Of a stretch of 64,000 nt of DNA, positions 1 to 8,422 are shown in pieces. The notes below the pieces were generated by a model. The model was not told the DNA's origin. It was given only the letters and a program-made list of their open reading frames with translations, and did not search any database. Positions within the stretch are counted from its first letter, which is position 1; each line of letters starts with the position of its first letter. The translations under genes were made by a program, and so were the position numbers. The stretch lies in contig JAUYSM010000109.1 in assembly GCA_030696315.1 (NCBI GenBank), positions 1 through 64,000 on the forward strand. The letters run 5' to 3'. Origin of the DNA: Pseudohongiella sp. Its GTDB lineage: Bacteria; Pseudomonadota; Gammaproteobacteria; Pseudomonadales; Pseudohongiellaceae.

Positions 1-894
1 TGACAAGGGCATCACCCGATGAATGGCAACCTGGTCCTGGCCACTGACCTTGGTCGCTACCGGTTCGCGTCGGATGCGACCCGCGCCCAGAATCGCCACC
101 ATGGGAGGCACCACCACCGGGCTGGCATAACGCCCTGCCAAAGTACCGAAGTTGGACAGCGTGATGGTAGCGCCGGTCATTTCCTGAGGCGGAATACTGC
201 GGGCGTTGACCGCAGCACGCAGATTATCCAGACCGGTGCGCAGATCGTCGCGGCTGCGACCGGTGATATTGCGTAACACGGGCACAAACAAACCTTGTTC
301 GGTGTCGACAGCAATGCCCAGATCAATGTGTGGCATCAGGCGCAATGACAGCTTGCGGCCGTCAAACCAGGCGTTGAGTTTAGGCTCGGCTGCACAGCCG
401 GCGGCGATGGCGCGCACCAGTCGCATGGTGGCATCTTCGCCGGGCGCCCACGCCTCGATGTCGACGTCATCATGCAGGGTGACTTTCACCACTTCTGCGT
501 AAGCGCGGGCCATATTCAGAGCCATCGAACGTTGCACACCTTTTAATGCGTGTGGGTCTTCGGCCCGCTGGGGACTGCCGATGACAAAGTCTTCGTCGAG
601 TACATCCGCACTGCCTGCGGTTTGCATTTTGCCTACCACGGTGCCGGTGTCGTCATCATCAGCATCGGCGTATTCCAATAGTGGCGTGCCCACATGCACC
701 AGATCACCTGCTTTGCCAAACAGTTTGCCGATACGCCCGGATTGTGGTGATGGCAAATCGACAATGGCCTTGGCCGTTTCCACCGACAGAATCAACTGGT
801 CTTCGCTGACCTCATCACCTTCGTTGACATGCCACTCGACAATCTCGGCTTCCTGTAAACCTTCACCCAGATCCGGTAGTTTAAAAAATTTCAT
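1..894 (-). CDS. 2-oxoacid dehydrogenase E2 (dihydrolipoamide acyltransferase), 3' end cut by window
   Basis: Acyltransferase core of a pyruvate or branched-chain 2-oxoacid dehydrogenase complex, moving the acyl group from E1 to CoA on a lipoyl arm. I translated 298 residues from the ATG at 894, open to the window edge. An N-terminal lipoyl domain (about residues 1-75) carries the lipoylated lysine K42 in ETAKA, where most relatives have ETDKA. A short acidic linker leads straight into the catalytic domain from about residue 115 (LGIAVDTEQGLFVPV and SNFGTLAG are typical). No peripheral subunit-binding domain, which normally holds E1 or E3, can be found between them. The catalytic HRxxDG motif would fall just past the edge. 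The start overlaps the E1 beta stop by 4 bases (ATGA), so the three genes form one tightly coupled operon. Confidence 0.93.
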   Translation of the reverse strand, partial: MKFFKLPDLGEGLQEAEIVEWHVNEGDEVSEDQLILSVETAKAIVDLPSPQSGRIGKLFGKAGDLVHVGTPLLEYADADDDDTGTVVGKMQTAGSADVLDEDFVIGSPQRAEDPHALKGVQRSMALNMARAYAEVVKVTLHDDVDIEAWAPGEDATMRLVRAIAAGCAAEPKLNAWFDGRKLSLRLMPHIDLGIAVDTEQGLFVPVLRNITGRSRDDLRTGLDNLRAAVNARSIPPQEMTGATITLSNFGTLAGRYASPVVVPPMVAILGAGRIRREPVATKVSGQDQVAIHRVMPLS

Positions 895-1880
895 AGTGCC
901 TCCAGGATTTTGTCACAGGCGTTCACAATATCGTTGACGGTGGGCAGATAAAAATGTTCGTGACGCGGGTAGGGCATGGGCGTATCAAAGCCGGTTACCC
1001 GTTGAACAGGCGCACGCAGATATGTCATGGCTTCTTCGGACAAACGCGCGCTGATTTCCGAGGCGATGCCACCACTGCGCGCCGCTTCCTGCACAATCAC
1101 GCAGCGGCCTGTGCGCATGACTGAACTGAGGATCGTGTTCATGTCCAGCGGGCTGATAGTTGCCACATCAATGACCTCTACACTGACCCCGCGTTGCTGC
1201 AGCAAGGTCGCCGCTTGCAGGGTTTCATGCATGGCTGCGCCCCACGACACCAGGGTAATGTCGTCACCCTGGCGCAAGGTGAAACAGGTATCCAGCGGCA
1301 GGCCTTTGCCATGATCAGTCACGCGTTGACGCACGATGCGATAAATACGCTTGGGTTCCAGAAACAGCACCGGATCCGGGTCGCGAATGGCCGATAACAA
1401 CAAGCCATAGGCGCGTACCGGGGAAGACGGCATCACCACGCGCAACCCGGGGATGTGGGCAAACAAGGCTTCGGTGCTTTCCGAGTGATGTTCCGGCGCA
1501 CCAATGCCGCCACCAAAGGGCGCGCGAATCACCAGCGGACAGTGCAGACGTCCTCGCGTGCGGTTACGCATGCGCGCTGCATGGCAGACGATCTGCTCCA
1601 TGGCGGCAAAAATAAATCCCATAAACTGGATTTCCGCGACCGGTCGCATGCCCTGCGTGGCCATGCCCACACTCATGCCTGCAATCATGGATTCGGCCAG
1701 GGGTGTATCCATTACACGTTTGTAACCAAACTCGGCTTTTAATCCTTCCGTGGCGCGGAACACGCCGCCGTTGGTGCCAATATCTTCACCCAACAGCACA
1801 ACAGAAGGGTCATCCAGCATGGCGCGGCGCAAGGCCAGCGTCACGGCTTCTACCATGGTCATTTCTCGCGCGTCCATCAC
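891..1880 (-). CDS. 2-oxoacid dehydrogenase E1 component, beta subunit
   Basis: 329-residue beta subunit of the thiamine-diphosphate-dependent E1 heterotetramer that decarboxylates a 2-oxoacid. It has the family N-terminus (MTMVEAVTLALRRAM, then LLGEDIG), the transketolase pyrimidine-binding fold and the C-terminal domain with VTGFDTPMPYPRHEHFYLP. The length is normal. It overlaps E1 alpha upstream and E2 downstream by 4 bases each, so translation is probably coupled and subunit ratios fixed. Sequence alone does not separate pyruvate from branched-chain substrates. The isobutyryl-CoA mutase elsewhere in the window makes a branched-chain role attractive, but that is inference. Confidence 0.95.
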   Translation of the reverse strand: MMDAREMTMVEAVTLALRRAMLDDPSVVLLGEDIGTNGGVFRATEGLKAEFGYKRVMDTPLAESMIAGMSVGMATQGMRPVAEIQFMGFIFAAMEQIVCHAARMRNRTRGRLHCPLVIRAPFGGGIGAPEHHSESTEALFAHIPGLRVVMPSSPVRAYGLLLSAIRDPDPVLFLEPKRIYRIVRQRVTDHGKGLPLDTCFTLRQGDDITLVSWGAAMHETLQAATLLQQRGVSVEVIDVATISPLDMNTILSSVMRTGRCVIVQEAARSGGIASEISARLSEEAMTYLRAPVQRVTGFDTPMPYPRHEHFYLPTVNDIVNACDKILEAL

Positions 1881-2977
1881 TGTGCTCCTTGCGGCTGTGT
1901 TTTGCTGCCATCCACTGCGAAACGTGTGTGCTGGTATTGCTGCTGCGCGCTTAAGGGTGTTGTCATGCTGGCAAACATATATTGCAGAAACTCATCGGGC
2001 GCTTGCGGCGGTAATGCCAGATAGGCCGCAACGGCGGCATCTACCTGGGCGCGAACTTCCTCAAGTAACCCGGTTTCCTGCGCAGGATCCCACGCATCTT
2101 GCTCATGTAGCCAGGTTTGCAGGCGTTTGATGGGTTCGCGCTCCCAGGCGTCGTTGACTTGTTTCAGGTCACGGTATCGTGTGGCGTCATCAGCGGTGGT
2201 GTGGTCGGTCAAACGGTAACTGACCGCCTCGATGAGTGTAGGGCCTTTGCCGCTGCGGGCTTTTTTCAGTGCAAGATCCACGGCGTGATACACCGCCACC
2301 ACGTCATTGCCATCCACCCGGACACCTTCCATACCGGCAGCCACGGCTTTCTGAGCCAGCGTGGCGGCAGCAGTCTGCATGGTGAGTGGCACAGAAATGG
2401 CCCACTGATTATTGTTGATCACACTGACCAAGGGCAGTTGCCAGAGGCCGGCCAGATTCAGTGCTTCCGAAAAATCGCCCTTGGAGGTGGCGCCATCACC
2501 GCAGGTCACCAGCGCCGCATGTGGTTCGGCGCGGCTTTTTAATGCCACAGCCACACCGGCAGCGTGAGTCATCTGCGTCGCAATCGGGATGCACAGCGGT
2601 AGATCACGTTGGGCATGTCCGCTGAACAGATGACCACGTTCATCACCGCCCCATACTTGCATAATCTGGGTCAGTGTCACCCCGCGCAGGTACAGAGTTG
2701 CCTGGTCGCGGTAATACGGTACAAAAATATCGTTTTCCTGCAGAGCCAGACCAATGCCGACTCCTACGGCTTCCTGCCCCAGACACGACGGATAGGTGCG
2801 CATCTGACCAGTACGTTGCAGTGCAACCACTTTCTTGTCGAGCGCCCGAATCAATACCATGTGCCGGTAAGCGGCGCGTAACCAATCAAGGGAAATATCA
2901 GCAGGCAGGGGCACAAGGTTTTGACCCTGGGCATCCAAAAAACAATAAGGCGTGTTGCGTTGTGTGACTTGGCACAT
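1877..2977 (-). CDS. 2-oxoacid dehydrogenase E1 component, alpha subunit
   Basis: 366-residue alpha subunit carrying the thiamine-diphosphate binding motif, GDG at residues 160-162 through NNNQWAIS at 188-195. The substrate region YPSCLGQEAVGVG and the loop YRLTDHTTADD are typical of the PDH/BKDH alpha family with separate alpha and beta chains. The start at 2977 is supported by GGAG seven bases upstream. First gene of the E1 alpha-E1 beta-E2 operon, which runs off the left edge. The 238 bases to the divergent cupin gene must hold both promoters; I see no clear operator there. Confidence 0.95.
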   Translation of the reverse strand: MCQVTQRNTPYCFLDAQGQNLVPLPADISLDWLRAAYRHMVLIRALDKKVVALQRTGQMRTYPSCLGQEAVGVGIGLALQENDIFVPYYRDQATLYLRGVTLTQIMQVWGGDERGHLFSGHAQRDLPLCIPIATQMTHAAGVAVALKSRAEPHAALVTCGDGATSKGDFSEALNLAGLWQLPLVSVINNNQWAISVPLTMQTAAATLAQKAVAAGMEGVRVDGNDVVAVYHAVDLALKKARSGKGPTLIEAVSYRLTDHTTADDATRYRDLKQVNDAWEREPIKRLQTWLHEQDAWDPAQETGLLEEVRAQVDAAVAAYLALPPQAPDEFLQYMFASMTTPLSAQQQYQHTRFAVDGSKTQPQGAQ

Positions 2978-3215
2978 TGGCGTTCTCCACCGCGGTCAGA
3001 CTGGGTAAGTCATCAGCAAGAATGGCGGCTTCGGGGTGTTGAAGCCACTATCCTGCGGTTTTTGTCAGGCGCTTTGGGTAAAAGCTATCCTGCTCATATG
3101 TTCTGAGAATAAACCAGAATCGGGTCACAAAACAAACTTGATGCAAATCGCTGGTTTTTTAACGCGGAAGTCCTGGTGTAAACTCCAGTGACACGCACAC
3201 TTATGGAACAATCCC

Positions 3216-3542
3216 ATGGCAGGTCAATACCCCGACAGATTTCGCAGTTTGCCGCTTTACGACGGGCGCTTTGATGCCTTCAAACTGGCTGCCGATGGCG
3301 CTGACGTGTTGCTGGCATCGTACACAGCCGGCACACACATTGCGGAGCATCACCACGATACCGACAACTATGGAGTCATTATCAGGGGAGAACTGATTCT
3401 GACCATGAATGGCGAAACCACCCGCCATGGCTGTGGTGCCTGGTATCACGTGCCAGCCTTTGTGCCGCATGCTGCGACATTTGATCAAGACACCGATGAG
3501 ATAGAATTCTGGTTCAAGGTGGATACAGGAGCAAAGGTATGA
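3216..3542 (+). CDS. Small cupin-domain protein
   Basis: 108 residues forming one cupin barrel. The metal-binding first motif is visible as H-I-A-E-H-H-H (residues about 42-48) followed by the G-E-L-I-L strand, and the second motif as the histidine in VPAFVPHAA. There is no signal peptide, so it is cytoplasmic. The substrate is unknown; cupins of this size bind small metabolites or act as simple dioxygenases or sensors. Its stop overlaps the start of the GFA-family gene (ATGA at 3539), so the two are co-translated and may act on the same small reactive compound. Confidence 0.85.
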   Translation: MAGQYPDRFRSLPLYDGRFDAFKLAADGADVLLASYTAGTHIAEHHHDTDNYGVIIRGELILTMNGETTRHGCGAWYHVPAFVPHAATFDQDTDEIEFWFKVDTGAKV

Positions 3543-3931
3543 AAGGCAGTTGTTTGTGCAAAGCCGTTGTTTACGAAGTTGACGCGTTTGATAAACCCTT
3601 GAGTCACTGCCATTGTTACACCTGTCGCAAGGCGAACGCGGCGGCGTTTAATACCTCGGGTGTTGCCTTGCGTGAACATTTCAGATGGCTGGCGGGAGAG
3701 GACAAGCTCTCGCATTACGAATCGTCACCCGGCAAACTTCGTCACTTCTGTTCGGTGTGCGGGTCACAACTGGTGGCTGAGAAGCCGGCCATGCCTTACA
3801 TGATCGTGCGGGTTGCAACACTCGATGATGATCCGGGTGTGCGCCCCCTGCGTGCGATCTGGACTTCACACAAGGTGCCGTGGCTGGATTATGAGCATCT
3901 AGACGAATCTTGGCCCGAATGGCCAGCGTGA
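3539..3931 (+). CDS. GFA (CENP-V) family zinc protein
   Basis: 130 residues with the zinc cysteines of the glutathione-dependent formaldehyde-activating family: GSCLC near the N-terminus, CHCYTCRK around residues 23-30, and FCSVCGSQL in the middle. Members are known or proposed to handle S-hydroxymethyl-glutathione or other glutathione adducts, but most are uncharacterised, so a formaldehyde role should not be assumed. It is coupled to the cupin gene upstream. Its stop codon TGA (3929-3931) runs straight into the palindromic repeat at 3931-4050, which probably also ends the transcript. Confidence 0.88.
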   Translation: MKGSCLCKAVVYEVDAFDKPLSHCHCYTCRKANAAAFNTSGVALREHFRWLAGEDKLSHYESSPGKLRHFCSVCGSQLVAEKPAMPYMIVRVATLDDDPGVRPLRAIWTSHKVPWLDYEHLDESWPEWPA

Positions 3932-4050
3932 AGAACTACCTGCGTTGCTATTGCGGCGTTAAAAACAGGCCCAAAATGCTCATTTACTCATTGTAAACTG
4001 CGCTTTTGTGCCTGTTTTTGCCTTGCACTAGCGGCCTCGCCTACGTTCTT
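3931..4050. repeat. Imperfect palindromic intergenic element (about 120 bp)
   Basis: The left arm starts AAGAACTACCTGCG and the right arm ends CGCCTACGTTCTT; reverse-complemented, the two arms align over about 40 bases with small gaps and share AAAAACAGGC near the centre. The element abuts the GFA stop codon. From memory, the right-arm motif GCGGCCTCGCCTACGTTCTT recurs between genes in many marine gammaproteobacteria, so this is probably one copy of a dispersed repeat. I see no second copy in this window. Confidence 0.7.
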
Positions 4051-4079
4051 CAGAGCACAGATGCTTTGATATTGCAGGT

Positions 4080-4895
4080 TTATTTTTTGCCGATCATGTC
4101 AAAAAAACTCATGATCTTGCGCATATTGTTGCGGTCACGGGCGATAAAGTCGGTGTGATCGGCACCTTCCAGTTCAACATAGATGTGTTGCATGCCAATG
4201 CCGCGCATGCCGGCCACCCACAATCGGGTCTGCTCGACAGGCACCAGTTCATCTTGCGTGCCTTGCAAAACCAGAATGGGAATGTCGCGTACTGCTTGCA
4301 GCACCGTGGGTGTCAGATCAGGACGTGGTGCCGGTGCAGCAACGGCGAGCGCGGCAAACATGGAAGGATTGTTGACCGCAATCTGATACGTACCGGCACC
4401 GCCCATGGAATGTCCCCACAGGTACAGCCGATCCGCGTCAATGGTAAATTCATCCCGCATCAGGCCGATGACATTCATCACATCCTGTTCGCTGTACGAG
4501 GCAATCACCGGGACTTCGGTCGGGCGCGATCCGTACCAGCCCCGGCGGATGTAGCCGAGTGGTGTCACCACGATATATCCGTATTCTTCGGCGTAATCGA
4601 GAAATCCTTCATATCCCATGAGCCAGTCATAGGTGCGGCCGAGTCCGTGCAGTGATACCAGTAACGGTGTCGGCGAACCTGCACGGTAGGACGATGGCAC
4701 AAACACCGCATAGGGCAGCGTCTCGCCCGTGGGCGTGAACAGGTAACTGCGATGCTGTACGCGCGGATCACTGATCAGGCGCTCATCATCGGCGGGTTCA
4801 CGTTGTGCATGTGCACACGCGGCAAGACCGCAGACGCTGATCACGGTGAGCAAAAGATTGAGTAGGGTTTTGTGCAAAGTGATTCCAGCTGTCAT
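4080..4895 (-). CDS. Lipoprotein esterase of the alpha/beta-hydrolase (PHB depolymerase-like) family
   Basis: 271 residues. The N-terminus has a hydrophobic stretch ending in a lipobox (LAAC, cysteine about residue 27), so the protein is probably lipid-anchored in the periplasm or outer membrane. The catalytic triad is visible: serine in GHSMGG (about 165), aspartate in QGTQDELVP and histidine in GADHTDF. SLHGLGRTYDW is the oxyanion-side HG motif. The overall pattern matches serine esterases related to feruloyl esterase and polyhydroxybutyrate depolymerase; the substrate cannot be told. It lies downstream of the threonine aldolase gene on the same strand. Confidence 0.87.
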   Translation of the reverse strand: MTAGITLHKTLLNLLLTVISVCGLAACAHAQREPADDERLISDPRVQHRSYLFTPTGETLPYAVFVPSSYRAGSPTPLLVSLHGLGRTYDWLMGYEGFLDYAEEYGYIVVTPLGYIRRGWYGSRPTEVPVIASYSEQDVMNVIGLMRDEFTIDADRLYLWGHSMGGAGTYQIAVNNPSMFAALAVAAPAPRPDLTPTVLQAVRDIPILVLQGTQDELVPVEQTRLWVAGMRGIGMQHIYVELEGADHTDFIARDRNNMRKIMSFFDMIGKK

Positions 4896-4923
4896 GGTGG
4901 TGAAGTCCTGTTGTTGTTTTTAG

Positions 4924-5976
4924 TCAGTGTGATGGTCTGATCATAAATTGCTCGAACACACGGGCAGCATGCTCAATATCGGCCGCGCTGATGTCCAGAT
5001 GCGTGACCAAGCGGATATTGTCGCGGCCCAGACAGTCGGCTTTGACATTGTTCTGGTTCAGCCAGTTTTGCAGTGCAGCACGATCCAGTTGCTCCGCATC
5101 AAGAAACAACATATTGGTTTGTGGAGGCTCCAACACATAACCGGCGCGCAGCAGTCTTTCCGCCAGCATTTTTGCATGCTGATGGTCATCCGCCAGGCGG
5201 TCGATGTGATGTTCCAGCGCATACAAACCTGCGGCAGCCAGAATGCCAGCCTGGCGCATGCCGCCGCCGGTGACCTTTCGCCAGCGCCGCGCAGTGTGTA
5301 TGAAGTCCTCTGATCCCAGTAATACGGAGCCCACGGGTGCGCCCAGACCTTTGGACAGGCAAATGGACACCGTGTCAGCGTTACGGCTTATCTCGATCAG
5401 GCTGCAACCCAGTGCGACTGATGCGTTGAACACGCGGGCGCCGTCCAGATGCAAGGGCAGCCCATGCTGTTGGCACAGTGCATAGGCGCGGGTCATATAG
5501 TCCAGTGGCAGCACTTTGCCATGCACGGTGTTTTCCAGTGCCAGCAAGCGGGTGCGCGCGAAGTGAATATTATCCGGTCGGATAGCGTGTTCTATCGCCT
5601 GCAAATCCGGTCCGCCGATGGCAGACATTGGTAAGGGATGCGGTTGTATGCTGCCCAGCGCGGCGGCGCCTCCGCCTTCATATTTGTAGGTATGCGCCTG
5701 TTCGCCGACAATAAATTCATCACCGCGGCCGCAGTGGGTCAGCAGCGCCACCAGGTTGGACTGCGTGCCGGAGGGCATAAACAGACCTGCTGCTTTGCCA
5801 GCCATGGTGGCCAGTGTGGTCTCTAACAGCGTGACAGTGGGGTCTTCTCCCCAGACATCATCACCGACCTCGGCATCAAACATGGCCTGACGCATGGCAG
5901 GTGTTGGGCGTGTCACTGTGTCGCTTCGAAAATCTATCCAATCTGTGGAGTGGTTCATGCGAGTCATGCGAGTCAT
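4924..5976 (-). CDS. ltaE: Low-specificity L-threonine aldolase
   Basis: PLP enzyme cleaving L-threonine or allo-threonine to glycine and acetaldehyde. Family landmarks are IDFRSDTVTRPTPAM at the N-terminus, HLDGARVFNA in the middle, and the PLP lysine (about residue 209) in SKGLGAPVGS. The reading frame is open to 6129, but homology starts at FRSDTV and the longer start would overlap the divergent flavoprotein gene. I therefore prefer the ATG at 5976, which has GGAA eight bases upstream; ATGs at 5967 and 5958 are possible because the start lies in a 9-bp tandem repeat. The product is about 350 residues, a normal length. Confidence 0.93.
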   Translation of the reverse strand: MTRMTRMNHSTDWIDFRSDTVTRPTPAMRQAMFDAEVGDDVWGEDPTVTLLETTLATMAGKAAGLFMPSGTQSNLVALLTHCGRGDEFIVGEQAHTYKYEGGGAAALGSIQPHPLPMSAIGGPDLQAIEHAIRPDNIHFARTRLLALENTVHGKVLPLDYMTRAYALCQQHGLPLHLDGARVFNASVALGCSLIEISRNADTVSICLSKGLGAPVGSVLLGSEDFIHTARRWRKVTGGGMRQAGILAAAGLYALEHHIDRLADDHQHAKMLAERLLRAGYVLEPPQTNMLFLDAEQLDRAALQNWLNQNNVKADCLGRDNIRLVTHLDISAADIEHAARVFEQFMIRPSH

Positions 5977-6115
5977 GCAAAGAGTTCCGTCATTGTCGCC
6001 CTTGGCAGGGCGATTGTTGTTCAAGTGTCCGCGCTCACAAAGCAAACAGTCGTCGCCGTGGTTGCGCTCGGTTAAGATGACTGCCTCAGTGTAATCCGGG
6101 AGTAAACCTCTGACC

Positions 6116-7246
6116 ATGACTTTGTCCACCGTCGATTCGATGATGCCCGCATCAGCAAGCCCACTGATACTGGTAGGCGCCGGTCATGCGCATCTGGTGA
6201 TGATGCGATTGTGGTTGCAGCAAGGCTGGCGACCACCCGCCGGCACGGTGTTGCTCAGCTCGGGTGCACAAGCCTGGTACTCCGGCATGATGCCCGGTTT
6301 GATTGCCGGCCGATTTGGCCTGAAGGACTGCGCAATTGAGTTACTGCCTTTGTGTCAGCAGCTTGGCATCATCCTGGAAACGGCGCTGGTGACAGCGTTG
6401 GACAGTCGCCATCAACACCTGACACTGGATAACGGAAAACAACTGCAATACCGCTTGCTGTCCATCAATTCAGGCTCTCTACCCTTGGGGCCAACACAGC
6501 TTGATGGGTCTGTGAGTGTCCTGCCCGCCAAACCATTCCCGGAATTTATCCGTCATTGGCAACACTGGCATGACCGGGCACCTGACCGCATGATGGTACT
6601 GGGCGGGGGCGCCGCTGCCTTTGAGTTGGCACTGGCGCTCAAAAAGCAATTTCCGGCCAGTGAACTGAGTCTGGCGTGCAGCGGAGAACTTTTGCAGAGC
6701 CATGGGCCGCGCTTGCGCAGTCTGGCTCTGCACTGGCTGGGGCAGGCGGGTATCCGGGTGTTTCAACACAGTCGGGTTGATCGGATCAACTACAAACAGG
6801 TGTTTGCAGGCGATCAGATCTTGCAGTCGATTGATGCACTGATTGTGGCCACCGGTGCCAGTGCGTTGCCGTGGTATGCGCAGTCCGGGCTGGTGTGTGA
6901 TAGCCATGGCTTTGTGGGTGTTGACCGCTTTTTGCGCAGCAGCCATCCACAGGTGTTTGCTGCCGGCGATGCGGCATCATCCCGAGGGAGTGTGCGTTCG
7001 GGCGTGTTTTCAGTGCGACATGGCCCGGTATTGGCACACAATCTGCGGGCCGCGATCTTGGGACAAGACCTGCAGCCCTATCGGCCGCAAAAGAACGCCC
7101 TGGCCTTGCTGGCAACGGGTGATGGTGGCGCGGTGATGAGTTACGGCAAGCTGGCGCTGGGCAGCCGGCTGACAGCACCATTACTGGGCCGCTGGAAGGA
7201 CTATCTGGACCTGTCGTTTATGAAACATCATCGGACTGGGGTTTAA
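6116..7246 (+). CDS. FAD/NAD(P)-dependent oxidoreductase of the SelD-N-terminal-like (NDH-2-related) family
   Basis: 376 residues with a two-dinucleotide-domain flavoprotein fold: FAD motif LVGAGHAHL near residue 20, a second nucleotide motif GGGAAAFELALAL around residue 162, and the C-terminal FAD motif VFAAGDAA. AWYSGMMPGLIAG is characteristic of the family that in some bacteria is fused to the N-terminus of selenophosphate synthetase and otherwise stands alone. Here it stands alone and no selD is in view. It may oxidise NAD(P)H and reduce quinones, but its acceptor is unknown. Convergent with alkC, 11 bases apart. Confidence 0.85.
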   Translation: MTLSTVDSMMPASASPLILVGAGHAHLVMMRLWLQQGWRPPAGTVLLSSGAQAWYSGMMPGLIAGRFGLKDCAIELLPLCQQLGIILETALVTALDSRHQHLTLDNGKQLQYRLLSINSGSLPLGPTQLDGSVSVLPAKPFPEFIRHWQHWHDRAPDRMMVLGGGAAAFELALALKKQFPASELSLACSGELLQSHGPRLRSLALHWLGQAGIRVFQHSRVDRINYKQVFAGDQILQSIDALIVATGASALPWYAQSGLVCDSHGFVGVDRFLRSSHPQVFAAGDAASSRGSVRSGVFSVRHGPVLAHNLRAAILGQDLQPYRPQKNALALLATGDGGAVMSYGKLALGSRLTAPLLGRWKDYLDLSFMKHHRTGV

Positions 7247-7257
7247 TGAAGAAAGTT

Positions 7258-8403
7258 TCAGGAGGGCGAGCCGAGTGTAAAGCTGCCCAGTAAAAAATGT
7301 TGGCCATTAATCAACAGCTCAACCTGATGCTCGCCCGCATAGTGCTGTCGGGTGGTCATCGCCGCCAGTGACAAACGCTTGGACAATTGAATCTGCTGAC
7401 CGGCAGCAAGTTCACAGGAAGTGAGTTTAAACACTTTGGGCCGGCTGCTGCCGTTGGCTTTGATGTAATGCACCACAAAATCAATCAGCAGTGTCTGAGT
7501 GTGATCGCTCAGACTGCGCAGCGTGCAGGACAGCGTGACCACATCACCCTCTTTGGCCTGTACCGGGCTGACGCTGGCATCCAGGATGTGTACGTTTGCT
7601 TCGCCCCCGAAACCCATAAGCGCCAGCGCACGTGGATGGGCGTCTTTTACCGCAACCCGCAAAGCATGTTTCACCAGCCAGGCGCGATGTTCAGACGCAC
7701 CCATCATCCAGCGCTCGGCAGTGTCCAGCATGACATCAGGATTGTCTTTACCAATATCGTTGAGATTATTGGCAACCGAGCGCCTTACGTACAATGAATT
7801 GTCGTCCTTCAGCGCCTCCAATAACCTGATGACGGGTGTCGGATCTTTTTGAAATGCCGGCAGCCGCGAAGCCCACGGCAGGCGCGGACGTGTGCCTTCC
7901 GAAACCAGTCGCCGCACGTGTTCGCTGGGATCGTCCAGCCAGGTTTCCAGCGTCGCCAGTGTCGCCTGTGTGTGATGTTGCAAAAACGGTCGAATGCTGA
8001 ATTCTGCTGTAAAGCGCTGCGTCAATTCATACTGCGCACGCATGGAGGCTTCAAAATGATCCAGGCCATAACGGGCCACAAAAAATGTGTGGGGCATAAA
8101 CAAAAACGGCGCCAAGGTGTTGCCTTCACGATCCTCGGTTGCCGAGTTTACCGCGATATCCGGACGTGCCGGCGGCAGCGAATTCAGCAACATGTCAATG
8201 GCGAGTTCGAAGTTGTCAGGCAAGGCGTGTCGCAGGCCATCAGCCATGTGCCAGCCCCGCGGCATCAGTTCAAGGGATTCATAATCGGGTAACACGTAAT
8301 CGAGGAATTTTTGCCCGTCAAACGCAGGATTGGCATGGCTGATCATGCTGGCAATACGCCGCGGAATTTCCGGGCCATACATGTTTTTTAAGGGTTCAGC
8401 CAT
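7258..8403 (-). CDS. alkC: DNA alkylation repair glycosylase, AlkC type
   Basis: 381 residues. The N-terminus (MAEPLKNMYGPEI) and following helices match the HEAT-like-repeat alkylpurine glycosylases of the AlkC/AlkD superfamily, which excise 3-methyladenine and 3-methylcytosine without flipping the base. Helical repeats run to about residue 270 (HVRRLVSEGTRPRLPW and YVRRSVANNLNDI are typical repeat signatures). A C-terminal domain of about 110 residues with alternating beta-strands looks like the Ig-like domain found in AlkC but not AlkD. Last gene before the convergent flavoprotein. No Ada box is evident upstream. Confidence 0.9.
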   Translation of the reverse strand: MAEPLKNMYGPEIPRRIASMISHANPAFDGQKFLDYVLPDYESLELMPRGWHMADGLRHALPDNFELAIDMLLNSLPPARPDIAVNSATEDREGNTLAPFLFMPHTFFVARYGLDHFEASMRAQYELTQRFTAEFSIRPFLQHHTQATLATLETWLDDPSEHVRRLVSEGTRPRLPWASRLPAFQKDPTPVIRLLEALKDDNSLYVRRSVANNLNDIGKDNPDVMLDTAERWMMGASEHRAWLVKHALRVAVKDAHPRALALMGFGGEANVHILDASVSPVQAKEGDVVTLSCTLRSLSDHTQTLLIDFVVHYIKANGSSRPKVFKLTSCELAAGQQIQLSKRLSLAAMTTRQHYAGEHQVELLINGQHFLLGSFTLGSPS

Positions 8404-8422
8404 GGCGTTGCATCCTTGCCTG

